Assembly: GCA_944393375.1 (NCBI GenBank)
Contig: CALXZX010000011.1
Location: 1-46,941 of the forward strand
Origin: an uncultured Clostridia bacterium
Lineage (GTDB): Bacteria; Bacillota; Clostridia; TANB77; CAG-508
Direction of reading: 5' to 3'
DNA length: 46,941 nt
Position numbers and translations under genes: made by a program. Positions 11,467-19,668 of this stretch are shown here, piece after piece. Each line of letters starts with the position of its first letter. Position 1 is the stretch's first letter. The notes under the pieces are model-generated. The model saw nothing but the letters and a program-made list of their open reading frames with translations. It made no database searches and was not told the origin of the DNA.

Positions 11467-11483
11467 GAAAGGATGAAGAAAGA

Positions 11484-12419
11484 ATGAAAAGAGCATTTTT
11501 ATTTCCTGGTCAAGGCGCACAAGTCGTAGGAATGGGAAAAGATATTTATGAAAAATATGATGAAGCAAAAAAAATCTATGATGAGGCTTCAAGAATATCT
11601 GGAATTGATGTAAAAAAACTTTGCTTTGAGGGCCCAGAAGAAGAATTAAATAAAACAGAAAACACACAAATTGCCATATTAACAACTAGTTTAGCAATAT
11701 TAGAAGTTCTAAAAACAAAAGGAATAGAAGCAGATATTGCAACTGGGTTAAGTTTAGGTGAATATGGAGCTTTAATTTATGCAGGAATCATCAGTTTTGA
11801 AGATGGAATTAAATTGATTCAAAAAAGAGGATATTATATGGGGAATCTTTTACCTGATGAGAAATTTTCTATGGCAGCCATTATTGGATTAGATTCAGGG
11901 AAAATAGAAGAAATTTGTAAAGAAATTGCTAAAGAAAATAAATTTATTGTTGTTGCAAACTATAATTGCAGTGTACAAACTGTTATATCAGGGCAAGAAG
12001 ATGCTATAAATGAAGCAATGGAAGCATTAAAAGCACAAGGGGCTAAAAGAGCAATAAAATTAAATACAAGTGGACCATTCCATACCATAAAATTAGAAAA
12101 GGCAAAAGAAGCATATGAAAAAGAATTGATAAATATTGATTTTCATCTTGATACAAAGGTTAAGGTAATAAAAAATATTGATGGTATATATTATGCTGAA
12201 AATGACAATATAAAAGAAATTCTAGCAAATCATATTATTAGCCCAGTAAGATTTGATAAAGCAATCAAATTAATGGAACAAGAGCAAGTAGAAGAATATT
12301 TAGAAATTGGACCAGGAAGAACGTTAACAGGATTTGTAAAGAAAGATAATAAAGAAGCAAAAACATTTAATATAAATAGTGTAGATAGTTTAGAAAAATA
12401 TTTAGAAGAACAAATATAA
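11484..12419 (+). CDS. fabD: Malonyl-CoA:ACP transacylase
   Basis: FabD loads malonyl groups onto acyl carrier protein for elongation. The chosen ATG at 11484 gives 311 residues and begins MKRAFLFPGQGAQ, the canonical N-terminus; an upstream in-frame extension would be AT-rich intergenic translation. The nucleophile is Ser90 in GLSLGE (the usual motif is GHSLGE, so His is replaced by Leu beside the serine). The partner His200 lies in GPFHT. It is upstream of fabG and fabF. Ser-His geometry appears intact despite the substitution at residue 89. Confidence 0.95.
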   Translation: MKRAFLFPGQGAQVVGMGKDIYEKYDEAKKIYDEASRISGIDVKKLCFEGPEEELNKTENTQIAILTTSLAILEVLKTKGIEADIATGLSLGEYGALIYAGIISFEDGIKLIQKRGYYMGNLLPDEKFSMAAIIGLDSGKIEEICKEIAKENKFIVVANYNCSVQTVISGQEDAINEAMEALKAQGAKRAIKLNTSGPFHTIKLEKAKEAYEKELINIDFHLDTKVKVIKNIDGIYYAENDNIKEILANHIISPVRFDKAIKLMEQEQVEEYLEIGPGRTLTGFVKKDNKEAKTFNINSVDSLEKYLEEQI

Positions 12420-12551
12420 TGTAGAGGAAAAAACTTTAATGATAGTTAACAGTAAATCATAAGGGAGGGAACATTCGTTATCCTAAATGAAAGTAACCTA
12501 AAGGTAAGGTGTGTCCCCTGACACTAAAACAAAGAAAGGAAGAAAAGAAAG
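12420..12551. other. fabD-fabG spacer with possible structured RNA
   Basis: This 132-bp gap is unusually long for the operon and less A/T-only than other spacers. GGGAACA at about 12476 can pair with TGTGTCCC at about 12512, enclosing smaller stems (for example ACC-TAAA-GGT). No ORF or acpP gene is in it. It may be a degenerate GGGAC/GTCCC repeat or a local RNA structure. Confidence 0.3.
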
Positions 12552-13292
12552 ATGGAAGAAAATAAAACTGTATTTGTAACAGGAGCTTCAAGAGGAATTG
12601 GAAAAGAAGTTGCCTTAAAATTTGCAGACAATGGATACAATGTTGTTATTAACTATGTTTCAAGTAAAACAAATGTTGAAGAATTAAAAGCTGAATTTGA
12701 AAGTAAAGGTGTAAAAACACTTATTATGCAAGCAGATGTAACAAATAAAGAAGCAATTGAAGAACTAGTAAAAAAAGCAATAGAAGAATTCGGAAGTATA
12801 GATGTATTAGTTAATAATGCAGGTATCACAAAAGACAATTTATTAATGAGAATGAGTGAAGAAGAATTTGATAAAGTAATAGAAGTAAACTTAAAAGGAA
12901 CATATATTGTCACAAAAGCAGTTACAAAATATATGATGAAAAAAAGAAAAGGAAGTATTATCAATTTATCATCAGTTGTAGGGGTTGCAGGAAATGCAGG
13001 ACAATGTAATTATGCAGCATCAAAGGCTGGAATTATTGGATTTACAAAAAGTGTAGCAAAAGAGTTAGCTTCAAGAAATATTAGAGCAAATGCAGTAGCA
13101 CCAGGATTTATAGAAACAGATATGACTGCTGTTCTATCAGATGAAGTAAAAGAAAATATACATAATCAAATACCATTAAAAAGAATGGGAACAGCAAAAG
13201 AAGTGGCAAATTTAATCTATTTCTTGGGATCAGATGAGAGTGCATATATAACAGGCCAAGTGATTAATGTAGATGGTGGAATGGTTATGTAA
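12552..13292 (+). CDS. fabG: 3-oxoacyl-ACP reductase
   Basis: FabG reduces 3-oxoacyl-ACP with NADPH in each elongation round. The 246 residues match a classical short-chain dehydrogenase: TGASRGIG nucleotide loop (residues 10-17), NNAG motif, catalytic Ser in INLSSVVG, YAASK with Tyr and Lys, and the family ending TGQVINVDGGMVM. The gene has an AAAGGA site and sits between fabD and fabF. SDR enzymes are hard to assign in isolation, but this context makes FabG secure. Confidence 0.95.
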   Translation: MEENKTVFVTGASRGIGKEVALKFADNGYNVVINYVSSKTNVEELKAEFESKGVKTLIMQADVTNKEAIEELVKKAIEEFGSIDVLVNNAGITKDNLLMRMSEEEFDKVIEVNLKGTYIVTKAVTKYMMKKRKGSIINLSSVVGVAGNAGQCNYAASKAGIIGFTKSVAKELASRNIRANAVAPGFIETDMTAVLSDEVKENIHNQIPLKRMGTAKEVANLIYFLGSDESAYITGQVINVDGGMVM

Positions 13293-13337
13293 AACAAATT
13301 GAAAGCAATACACAATATACTACTTTGAATTTGTTTT
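13291..13337 (+). terminator. Hairpin in the fabG-fabF gap
   Basis: AAAACAAATTGAAAG (13291-13305) can pair with 13323-13337 over 15 bp with one mismatch. It begins at the fabG stop. It may attenuate or process the message between fabG and fabF; the arms are too AT-rich for certainty. Confidence 0.4.
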
Positions 13338-13381
13338 AAAACAGTATATGCGAAGTATTAAAAAATGAAAGGAAGATAAAA

Positions 13382-14623
13382 ATGGAAAAAAGAGTTGTTA
13401 TTACAGGATTAGGAGCTGTAACTCCAATAGGAAATAATACAAATGATTTTTGGGAAGGAATCAAAGAAGGAAAATGTGGAATTGATGAAATTACAAGATT
13501 TGATATCACAAATTTTAAAGTAAAGTTAGCAGCAGAATTAAAAGACTTTAATGCAGAAGACTATTTTGATAGGAGAGAAGCAAAAAGATTAGATAGATTT
13601 TCTCAATATGCAATGGTAGCTGCTAGAGAAGCTTGGAAGGATAGTGGATTAGACAAAGAAACAGAAAATATGGAAAGAGTTGGTATTATTATTGGTTCTG
13701 GAATCGGTGGAATTGGAACAACAGAAGAAGAACATGAAAAATATATGACAAAAGGACCAGATAGAGTTTCTCCAATGTATATTCCAATGGGAATTCCAAA
13801 TATGGCAACAGGAAATGTGGCAATTGATATTGGAGCAAAAGGAGAATCTATTTCTATGGTAACAGCTTGTGCTTCAGGTACACATAGTATCGGAGAAAGT
13901 TTTAGAATGATAAAACATGGATATCAAGATGTTGTGTTAGCAGGAGGAACAGAGGCTGGTATTACACCACTTGGCATAGCAGGATTTACAAACATTAAAG
14001 CATTATCAAAAGCAGAAGATAAAACAAGAGCAAGTATTCCGTTTGACAAAGAAAGAAGTGGATTTGTTATGGGAGAAGGTGCTGGAGTTATTGTTTTAGA
14101 AGAATTAGAACATGCGAAAAAAAGAGGCGCTAAAATTTATGCAGAAATTGTTGGATATGGTGCAACATCTGATGCATATCATATTACATCACCTGCTCCA
14201 GGAGGAGAAGGTGGTGCAAGAGCTATGAAAATTGCTATGGAAGAAGCACATGTAAATCCAGAGGAAATTACATATATTAATGCACATGGTACATCAACAC
14301 ATTTAAATGATTCATATGAGACACAAGCAATCAAAACAGCATTAGGAGAAGAAGCTGCTAAAAAAGTAATGGTGAGCTCAACAAAAGGACATACAGGACA
14401 TTTATTAGGAGCAGCAGGTGGAGTAGAAGCAATTGTATGTGCAAAAGCAATTGAAGAAGGATTTGTTCCAGCAACCATTAATTACAAAGTTCCAGATGAA
14501 GAATGTGATTTAGATGTGGTTCCAAATGAAGGAAGAAAAGTAGATGTCAAATATGCAATATCTAATTCATTAGGATTTGGTGGACACAACAGCAGTATCT
14601 TATTAAAAAAATATGAAGGATAA
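13382..14623 (+). CDS. fabF: Beta-ketoacyl-ACP synthase II
   Basis: FabF condenses malonyl-ACP with growing acyl-ACP. The 413 residues match the family length. The active-site Cys163 is in VTACASGTHSIGE, and the two histidines lie in NAHGTST and KGHTGHLLGAAG. The N-terminal VVITGLGAVTPIGN and C-terminal SNSLGFGGHN blocks are canonical. The gene is preceded by AAAGGA and followed by a hairpin and a new promoter for accB, so it probably ends a transcript. Confidence 0.97.
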   Translation: MEKRVVITGLGAVTPIGNNTNDFWEGIKEGKCGIDEITRFDITNFKVKLAAELKDFNAEDYFDRREAKRLDRFSQYAMVAAREAWKDSGLDKETENMERVGIIIGSGIGGIGTTEEEHEKYMTKGPDRVSPMYIPMGIPNMATGNVAIDIGAKGESISMVTACASGTHSIGESFRMIKHGYQDVVLAGGTEAGITPLGIAGFTNIKALSKAEDKTRASIPFDKERSGFVMGEGAGVIVLEELEHAKKRGAKIYAEIVGYGATSDAYHITSPAPGGEGGARAMKIAMEEAHVNPEEITYINAHGTSTHLNDSYETQAIKTALGEEAAKKVMVSSTKGHTGHLLGAAGGVEAIVCAKAIEEGFVPATINYKVPDEECDLDVVPNEGRKVDVKYAISNSLGFGGHNSSILLKKYEG

Positions 14624-14639
14624 AAATTTATAAATGAAT

Positions 14640-14677
14640 AAATATCAGTAGAGACAAACAAAAGCATACTGATATTT
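14640..14677 (+). terminator. Terminator-like hairpin after fabF
   Basis: AATATCAGTA (14641-14650) pairs perfectly with 14667-14676, followed by a T-containing stretch. It lies 17 bp after the fabF stop. Confidence 0.55.
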
Positions 14678-14686
14678 ATTCTATTA

Positions 14687-14715
14687 TTGAAAAAGAAAAA
14701 ATAAAATGTTAAAAT
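14687..14715 (+). promoter_or_regulatory. Promoter for accB
   Basis: TTGAAA at 14687-14692 and TAAAAT at 14710-14715 are separated by 17 bp. A 7-bp inverted repeat (ACCAATA at 14716, TATTGGT at 14741) lies between the promoter and the ribosome binding site and could be an operator. Confidence 0.45.
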
Positions 14716-14762
14716 ACCAATAGATAGAAAAAATAAAATGTATTGGTTTGGGAGGTAGAAAT

Positions 14763-15227
14763 ATGGATTATAAGGAAATTAAAAAATTAATGGATGATAT
14801 GGGAAATTCAAAATTAGAGGAATTAGAAATTGAATTTCCAGATGGTGTAAAAATTAGTATGAAAAAAAGTGAAAAAAGGGAAGTCATTGTAGAACCACAT
14901 GTAATAGAAGCAAGTGCACCAATATCTGTTCCTGCTGTAAAACCACAAGAAGAAAAAGGAATGGTTGCAGTAGAAGATAAAAAAGAAGAAAACTACAAAG
15001 TAATTAAATCACCAATGGTAGGTACATTTTATGCAAGTTCAGCACCAGATAAAGACCCATATGTCAAAGTAGGAGATAAAATTTCAAAAGGACAAGTGGT
15101 ATGTATCGTAGAAGCTATGAAATTAATGAATGAAATTGAATCAGAATTTGATGGTGAAATTGTAGAAATTTGTGTAAAAAATGAAGATGTTGTAGAATAT
15201 GGTACACCATTATTCAAAATTAAATAA
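14763..15227 (+). CDS. accB: Biotin carboxyl carrier protein of acetyl-CoA carboxylase
   Basis: AccB carries biotin between the carboxylase and carboxyltransferase subunits that make malonyl-CoA. The ATG at 14763 (154 residues) follows GGGAGGT. The N-terminal helix region (KEIKKLMDDM) is typical, followed by a charged/Pro linker and the C-terminal biotinyl domain. Lys120 in VEAMKLMNE is the biotin attachment site. It lies between fabF and fabZ. The partner genes accC, accD and accA do not follow, so they must lie elsewhere in the genome. Confidence 0.96.
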   Translation: MDYKEIKKLMDDMGNSKLEELEIEFPDGVKISMKKSEKREVIVEPHVIEASAPISVPAVKPQEEKGMVAVEDKKEENYKVIKSPMVGTFYASSAPDKDPYVKVGDKISKGQVVCIVEAMKLMNEIESEFDGEIVEICVKNEDVVEYGTPLFKIK

Positions 15228-15243
15228 TATCCGTTTGGGGCAA

Positions 15244-15270
15244 TTAGGGACGTTTCTGTTTGGACATTTT
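15244..15270 (+). repeat. Intergenic repeat family A copy (accB-fabZ gap)
   Basis: The copy carries the core GGGACGTTTCTGTTTGGACA. It is nearly identical to the reverse copy at 35065-35100 and similar to that at 39999-40026. It lies 17 bp after the accB stop. Confidence 0.65.
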
Positions 15271-15332
15271 AAATGATAGGTATTGATTGCAAAGTTAAAG
15301 ATAAATAATAATGGAAGGAAAGGATAATAAAG

Positions 15333-15755
15333 ATGTTAAACAAAGAACAAATAAAAGAAATTATACCACAAAGAGAACCATTTTTAATGATTGATGAAGT
15401 GGAAGAATATATACCAGGAGAAAGTGCAGTAGCATATAAAAATGTTAGTGAAGATGAATACTATTTCAAAGGACATTTTCCTGGAAATCCAATTATGCCA
15501 GGTGTTTTAATTGTAGAATCATTAGCACAAACTGGTGCAGTAGCCATTCTTTCTATGGAAGAAAACAAAGGAAGAAACGCACTTTTTGGAGGAATTGATA
15601 AATTAAGATTTAAAAGACAAGTAGTTCCAGGAGATAGATTAAAATTAGAAGTGAAAATCATAAAAAGAAAAGGTCCTATTGGGATTGGAGAAGCATTAGC
15701 AACTGTTGATGGAAAAGTAGCAGTAAAAGGTGAATTAACATTTGCAATTGTTTAA
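15333..15755 (+). CDS. fabZ: 3-hydroxyacyl-ACP dehydratase
   Basis: FabZ removes water from 3-hydroxyacyl-ACP to give trans-2-enoyl-ACP. The 140 residues form the hotdog fold. His48 in [15 protein letters not shown] and Glu62 in VESLAQ form the catalytic pair. The N-terminal [14 protein letters not shown] is canonical. It is the last FASII gene here and ends at a strong bidirectional terminator. No enoyl reductase (FabI/FabK/FabL) is adjacent. Confidence 0.96.
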   Translation: MLNKEQIKEIIPQREPFLMIDEVEEYIPGESAVAYKNVSEDEYYFKGHFPGNPIMPGVLIVESLAQTGAVAILSMEENKGRNALFGGIDKLRFKRQVVPGDRLKLEVKIIKRKGPIGIGEALATVDGKVAVKGELTFAIV

Positions 15756-15830
15756 AATAAATTTTAATTTATAAAATTCTATGATAATAAAATATAAAAT
15801 TTTTACAGTATAGTAATAGTTATACAAAAT

Positions 15831-15876
15831 AAAAAAGATTATAGTATAAAGTTTATTTTATTCTATAATCTTTTTT
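15831..15876. terminator. Bidirectional terminator between fabZ and the XRE gene
   Basis: A 14-bp perfect stem (15831-15844 with 15863-15876) has an A6 run at its left base and a T6 run at its right base, so it can terminate both convergent transcripts. It overlaps the XRE gene stop codon by two bases. Confidence 0.8.
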
Positions 15877-16135
15877 ATGCTTCATAATACTGATCTGTAT
15901 CATTATATAAATCTTCTAAAGAAATACCTAAGACCTTGCAAAAAGCTAATGCTTCAAAATCTTTTACAGTTTTCTTACCATATTCAATTTCATAAATATC
16001 ACAAATGTACATAGTAACACCAATTAAATCTAATTTTCTACAAATTTCTGGTTGAGAAATTTTTTTTAATTTCCTATATTTTCTTAAATTTTTACCAATA
16101 ATATTTAGATTTCCGTTTAATGTTTTCACTTTCAT
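15875..16135 (-). CDS. XRE-family DNA-binding regulator
   Basis: An 86-residue protein that is almost entirely one helix-turn-helix domain (about residues 12-75). The pattern GKNLRKYRKLKKISQPEICRKL has the two-helix spacing of Cro/CI-type HTH proteins. No effector domain is present. It is transcribed divergently from the prepilin-like gene at 16360. The 224-bp gap holds at least four copies of a TTACAGGA-type box, one just before its own ribosome binding site, suggesting autoregulation and control of its neighbour (inference). Confidence 0.8.
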   Translation of the reverse strand: MKVKTLNGNLNIIGKNLRKYRKLKKISQPEICRKLDLIGVTMYICDIYEIEYGKKTVKDFEALAFCKVLGISLEDLYNDTDQYYEA

Positions 16136-16144
16136 AAGTATCTC

Positions 16145-16332
16145 TCCTGTAAAATTGATTAATTTAAAATATATTTTATAGCAAAATTTACCATTACATT
16201 ACAGGATGAAACTGTAAATATTACAAAAATATTTCCAATTGATTACAAATAAGATACATTTTAAAAAAATTATTGAAACCAAGCTACAGGATGTGGTATA
16301 TTAAAAATAAGAAAATTACAGGATGTAGTATA
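16145..16332. promoter_or_regulatory. Repeated TACAGGATG boxes between XRE and prepilin-like genes
   Basis: A TCCTGTAA box (inverse orientation) lies at 16145-16152. TTACAGGATG occurs at 16199-16208. The longer boxes TACAGGATGTGGTATA (16285-16300) and TACAGGATGTAGTATA (16317-16332) differ by one base and are spaced 32 bp, three helical turns. The last lies just before the prepilin gene's AAGGAGG. This pattern suits cooperative binding by the divergent XRE protein. Confidence 0.5.
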
Positions 16333-16359
16333 AGTTTTTATATATACAAGGAGGAACAA

Positions 16360-17442
16360 ATGAAAAGAATAAATAACAGGGGAATTACACTAATAGCATT
16401 AGTAATTACGATTATTGTCTTATTAATTTTAGCGGGAGTAAGTATTGCAACCTTAACGGGAGAAAATGGAATCCTAACAAGAGCAAGTGATGCAGATGTA
16501 GAAACAAGAGCAGCAACAGTAGAAGAAAGAAAAAACTTATGGAAAACAGAGAAACAAGCAGATAATTATATAGGAGAAAATACAGCACAAACATTGGAAG
16601 ATTTATTAGACGATTTAGAAACAGAAGATTTGATTACAGCAGAAGAAAGAACAAAAATAGAAGAAACAGGACATGTAGTGATTGGAAGTAAAGATATAAG
16701 TTTTTCAGATGGACTAACAGAAGCAAGCTATACAATAACAAGTAGTTTAGATGAAGTGAATTTCAATAAAATTATTACAGAAGGAGATATAGCGATAGAA
16801 AAACCAGGATATACAAGTTATAGAATAGAAGGAATTATGCTAACAAAAGAAGAAGAAGCAAAAATATCAGAACCAGTAGAAGGAAAGAGTGGAATTTTAG
16901 AAGTTGTAGGAGATATTAGTGATGCTACATTTAAGTATACATTAAAAACTGTTATGCAAGGAGATGAAACATTCTATTGCAAAATTAGTATAGATGGAGA
17001 AGATTATTACAAAGAAATAAATGTTATTCAAGGTGATGTTATAACATATGAAGAAGATTTTGCAGGATTTCAATATACAGGAAGTTGGCAAGATGATACA
17101 AATGAAAATTATAGTAATGGTAAAGCAAAATATGTGCAAGTTATAGATAATAGTAGTAACAGAAGTTCAATAAGAATAGATAATTTTACTGGAAGTAAAA
17201 TTGATATATTATCAAGAAAAATTCAAAATATAGGTGTGATATCAGTTTACCAATATAGTGAAGATATGATGGTATTAGGTTTAAATTCAATTCGTGATGA
17301 AAACATAAATGGTGATTCAGAATTTCAAGCAATATCAAGTATGGATATAAGAAATGATACCAGAACAATAGAATTAAGAGCCAAAAAAGAAGCAACTGAT
17401 AAAGATATAGTTTATATAGATGCTATAAGAATATACAAATGA
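16360..17442 (+). CDS. Type IV prepilin-like secreted protein
   Basis: The ATG at 16360 follows AAGGAGG and gives 360 residues. The N-terminus MKRINNRG|ITLIALVITI is a class-III-like prepilin leader: short, positively charged, Gly8 before the cleavage site, then about 20 hydrophobic residues. The usual Glu5 of mature type IV pilins is not seen, so it may be a pseudopilin or a surface protein using this leader. The remaining ~320 residues are an acidic, Thr/Glu-rich extracytoplasmic region ending in a beta-rich domain. No pilus assembly genes are nearby. It stops with TGA. Function is unknown; regulation by the divergent XRE protein is likely. Confidence 0.75.
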   Translation: MKRINNRGITLIALVITIIVLLILAGVSIATLTGENGILTRASDADVETRAATVEERKNLWKTEKQADNYIGENTAQTLEDLLDDLETEDLITAEERTKIEETGHVVIGSKDISFSDGLTEASYTITSSLDEVNFNKIITEGDIAIEKPGYTSYRIEGIMLTKEEEAKISEPVEGKSGILEVVGDISDATFKYTLKTVMQGDETFYCKISIDGEDYYKEINVIQGDVITYEEDFAGFQYTGSWQDDTNENYSNGKAKYVQVIDNSSNRSSIRIDNFTGSKIDILSRKIQNIGVISVYQYSEDMMVLGLNSIRDENINGDSEFQAISSMDIRNDTRTIELRAKKEATDKDIVYIDAIRIYK

Positions 17443-17478
17443 AATTTTATATTAAAATAAAAAAATCCTTCCAAAAAC

Positions 17479-17506
17479 TTGTAATTTTTCATAATATTGT
17501 TATAAT
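17479..17506 (+). promoter_or_regulatory. Promoter for phosphofructokinase
   Basis: TTGTAA at 17479-17484 and TATAAT at 17501-17506 with a 16-bp spacer, 37 bp upstream of the start codon. Confidence 0.6.
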
Positions 17507-17543
17507 AATATATGGACATAAACAAGAGAAAGGGAGGATTTTT

Positions 17544-18686
17544 ATGTTAAAGAAAGTAGCGATACTAGCAAATGGTGGAGATGTATCAGGATTTAATGCA
17601 GTAATCAGAGCGATTAAAAAAACGTGTGAAACAAACGGAATAGAATGTTACGGTTATATCGATGGATACAGAGGCCTTGTAAAAAATAATTATGTTAGAT
17701 TAGATGGAACAGAAATTGCTTCAGGAATTTTACCAAAAGGTGGCTCAATTATTGGTTCTTCAACAAATGCTATTGTTTTCCATTATAAAGTAGAACATGA
17801 AGATGGAACAGTTACATATGAAGACTTATCAGACCAATGCGTAAAAAATGTAAAAGAAGCAGGATTTGATTGTGTGTTCACATTAGGAGGAGATAGTACA
17901 CAAAAATCAGCAAGAGACTTATTCTTAAAAGGAATTAATACAATCGGAGTGCCAAAAACAATTGATAATGATGTTGCATGTACAGATATTACATTTGGAT
18001 ACAATACTGCTGTTCATGTAGCAACTGAAGCATTAGATAGATTACATACAACAGCAGAAACACATGACAGAATCATGGTATTAGAAGTTATGGGAAGATT
18101 TGCAGGTTGGATTGCTTTGGAATCAGCTATCTCAGGAGGAGCAGATGTTGCTTTGATTCCAGAAATACCATATGATATTCATAAAGCAGCAGAAGCAATT
18201 AATAAAAGAAAAGAGCAAGGAAAGAGATTTAGTGTTGTTGTTGTTTCAGAAGGAGCACATCCAATAAATGCTGAACAAACAACACATGAAGCTGAAGGTA
18301 TTGATAATAAAGCAGGAATTAGTGTTAAATTTGGTGGTGAAGGAAACCGAGTTGCTAAAGAACTTCAAGAGTTAACAGGACTAGAATCAAGATGTACCAT
18401 TTTAGGATATATGCAAAGAGGAGGAACACCAACAGCATATGATAGAGTATTATCTACAAAATATGGTGCAAAAGCAATGGAATTAGCAATGGAAGGAAAA
18501 TTTGGAGTTTTAACCGTTATTAAAAACGGAAAATTAGACTGTGTACCATTAGAAATTGTTGTAGGAGAAAACAAAGAAATTGGAGCAGTTCAAGGTGGTA
18601 CAGCAGAAAGTAATGTAAGATATGTAACAATGGATGATGATTTAGTAAAAACAGCTAGAGACATTGGAATTTGTTTAGGAGATTAA
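17544..18686 (+). CDS. 6-phosphofructokinase (phosphoryl donor uncertain)
   Basis: Phosphorylates fructose-6-phosphate in glycolysis. The ATG at 17544, with GGGAGG upstream, gives 380 residues, longer than the 320 of classical bacterial ATP-PfkA. The N-terminal GGDVSGFNA loop, GGDST (115-119), PKTIDND (137-143), the MGRFAGW motif and a GYMQRGGTPTAYDR block are present. Lys138 in PKTIDND is the signature of pyrophosphate-using enzymes (ATP enzymes have Gly), while the GGD-Ser-Thr position is neither the ATP type (Gly) nor the usual PPi type (Asp). It may belong to the mixed-substrate group. It has its own promoter and a strong terminator. Confidence 0.9.
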   Translation: MLKKVAILANGGDVSGFNAVIRAIKKTCETNGIECYGYIDGYRGLVKNNYVRLDGTEIASGILPKGGSIIGSSTNAIVFHYKVEHEDGTVTYEDLSDQCVKNVKEAGFDCVFTLGGDSTQKSARDLFLKGINTIGVPKTIDNDVACTDITFGYNTAVHVATEALDRLHTTAETHDRIMVLEVMGRFAGWIALESAISGGADVALIPEIPYDIHKAAEAINKRKEQGKRFSVVVVSEGAHPINAEQTTHEAEGIDNKAGISVKFGGEGNRVAKELQELTGLESRCTILGYMQRGGTPTAYDRVLSTKYGAKAMELAMEGKFGVLTVIKNGKLDCVPLEIVVGENKEIGAVQGGTAESNVRYVTMDDDLVKTARDIGICLGD

Positions 18687-18691
18687 ACGAT

Positions 18692-18770
18692 AGGGACGTG
18701 TCAAATCGTTCAAAAATTGAACGATTTGACCTGTCCCCAATGTTCAAAAATTGAACAAAAGGGACAGACC
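18692..18770 (+). repeat. Palindromic intergenic repeat family B, copy 1
   Basis: This ~80-bp element has two adjacent palindromes. The first is a 14-bp perfect stem (18700-18713 with 18717-18730, 3-nt loop) extended by GGGAC/GTCCC. The second is TGTTCAA-AAA-TTGAACA (18741-18757). It ends in GGGACAGACC. A second, nearly identical copy is at 28422-28502. It lies just after the pfk gene and merges with its terminator. Confidence 0.75.
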
Positions 18771-18818
18771 TCAAATAATAAACCTTTATATAGTTTATTA
18801 TTTGAGGCCTATTTTTTT
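18769..18818 (+). terminator. Rho-independent terminator after phosphofructokinase
   Basis: A 15-bp perfect stem (18769-18783 with 18793-18807) is followed by a T7 run at 18812-18818. Confidence 0.9.
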
Positions 18819-18851
18819 TATTACATTTATATTACATTTTAATTCTTTTTA

Positions 18852-18880
18852 TTGAGATAACAAAATATTATTGGTATAAT
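18852..18880 (+). promoter_or_regulatory. Promoter for the gene at 18966
   Basis: TTGAGA at 18852-18857 and a perfect TATAAT at 18875-18880 with a 17-bp spacer. Confidence 0.65.
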
Positions 18881-18965
18881 TTGGTTATAATAAATATAAG
18901 GAGAATTTTGGGTTTTCAAAAATTATTAGCAAAATAAAATATATTAACAAAAAATGGAGGAAAAA

Positions 18966-19610
18966 ATGGATAAGAAACAAAAAATATTTATTATTTCAGT
19001 TTGTATTATTGTAGCAATTATTATAGTAGGACTTATTGTATATGTAGTGACCAAAAATGAACAAGAAAATGTTAGTAAAAATAGGTTAGCAAATATGTAT
19101 GAAAAAATGATACAAAATCAAACATATAGCATAACATTCCAATTAAATGATAATAATAAATATACAGTATCAAGGAAAGATGATGTAGCAAATATTGATA
19201 CGTATAATGATGGAAGTCATACGACCAATATTATCAAAGATGGAAATACGTATTTATTAATGTATAATACAAAAAGATATTATATTTATCAAAATAATGT
19301 AACAGGTCTTGGAGAATTATCAAACGAATTAAATGAAATTATTCAGAGTCAAGAACCTGAAAAGGGAAAAGAAAAAATAGATGGTGATAATTATCGTTAT
19401 GAAGAATATAAAGGAGTATCAGAATTTTTAATGAATACAGATGAAAACATTTCAGAAGAAGATACCAATACTAGGTTTTATTTTGATGGTGATGATTTAA
19501 AATATATTAGAACAATTATGGGAGATAAATCTGAACTAATCAGTGTAGATGTATCTTATGATGTTAATGATAGTATATTTGAAATACCATCAGATTTTCA
19601 AGAAGGTTAA
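18966..19610 (+). CDS. Membrane-anchored extracytoplasmic protein, unknown
   Basis: I chose the ATG at 18966 (214 residues), since the earlier ATG at 18954 overlaps the GGAGG ribosome binding site. One membrane segment (about residues 6-29) is followed by a soluble, Asn/Asp/Glu-rich extracytoplasmic domain of alternating strands. It superficially resembles LolA/LppX-like or DUF-type lipoprotein folds, but no lipobox cysteine is present. It has its own promoter and lies 58 bp before the dehydrogenase gene. Function unknown. Confidence 0.7.
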   Translation: MDKKQKIFIISVCIIVAIIIVGLIVYVVTKNEQENVSKNRLANMYEKMIQNQTYSITFQLNDNNKYTVSRKDDVANIDTYNDGSHTTNIIKDGNTYLLMYNTKRYYIYQNNVTGLGELSNELNEIIQSQEPEKGKEKIDGDNYRYEEYKGVSEFLMNTDENISEEDTNTRFYFDGDDLKYIRTIMGDKSELISVDVSYDVNDSIFEIPSDFQEG

Positions 19611-19668
19611 AAATTAATAAAATATATATTTTATTAAACAAAAATATTATTTAAGGAGGAATTAGAAA

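Noticed and set aside
16942-17395. Minus-strand ORFs inside the prepilin-like gene
   Set aside because: They are hydrophobic antisense shadows of an AT-rich gene, with no start signals.
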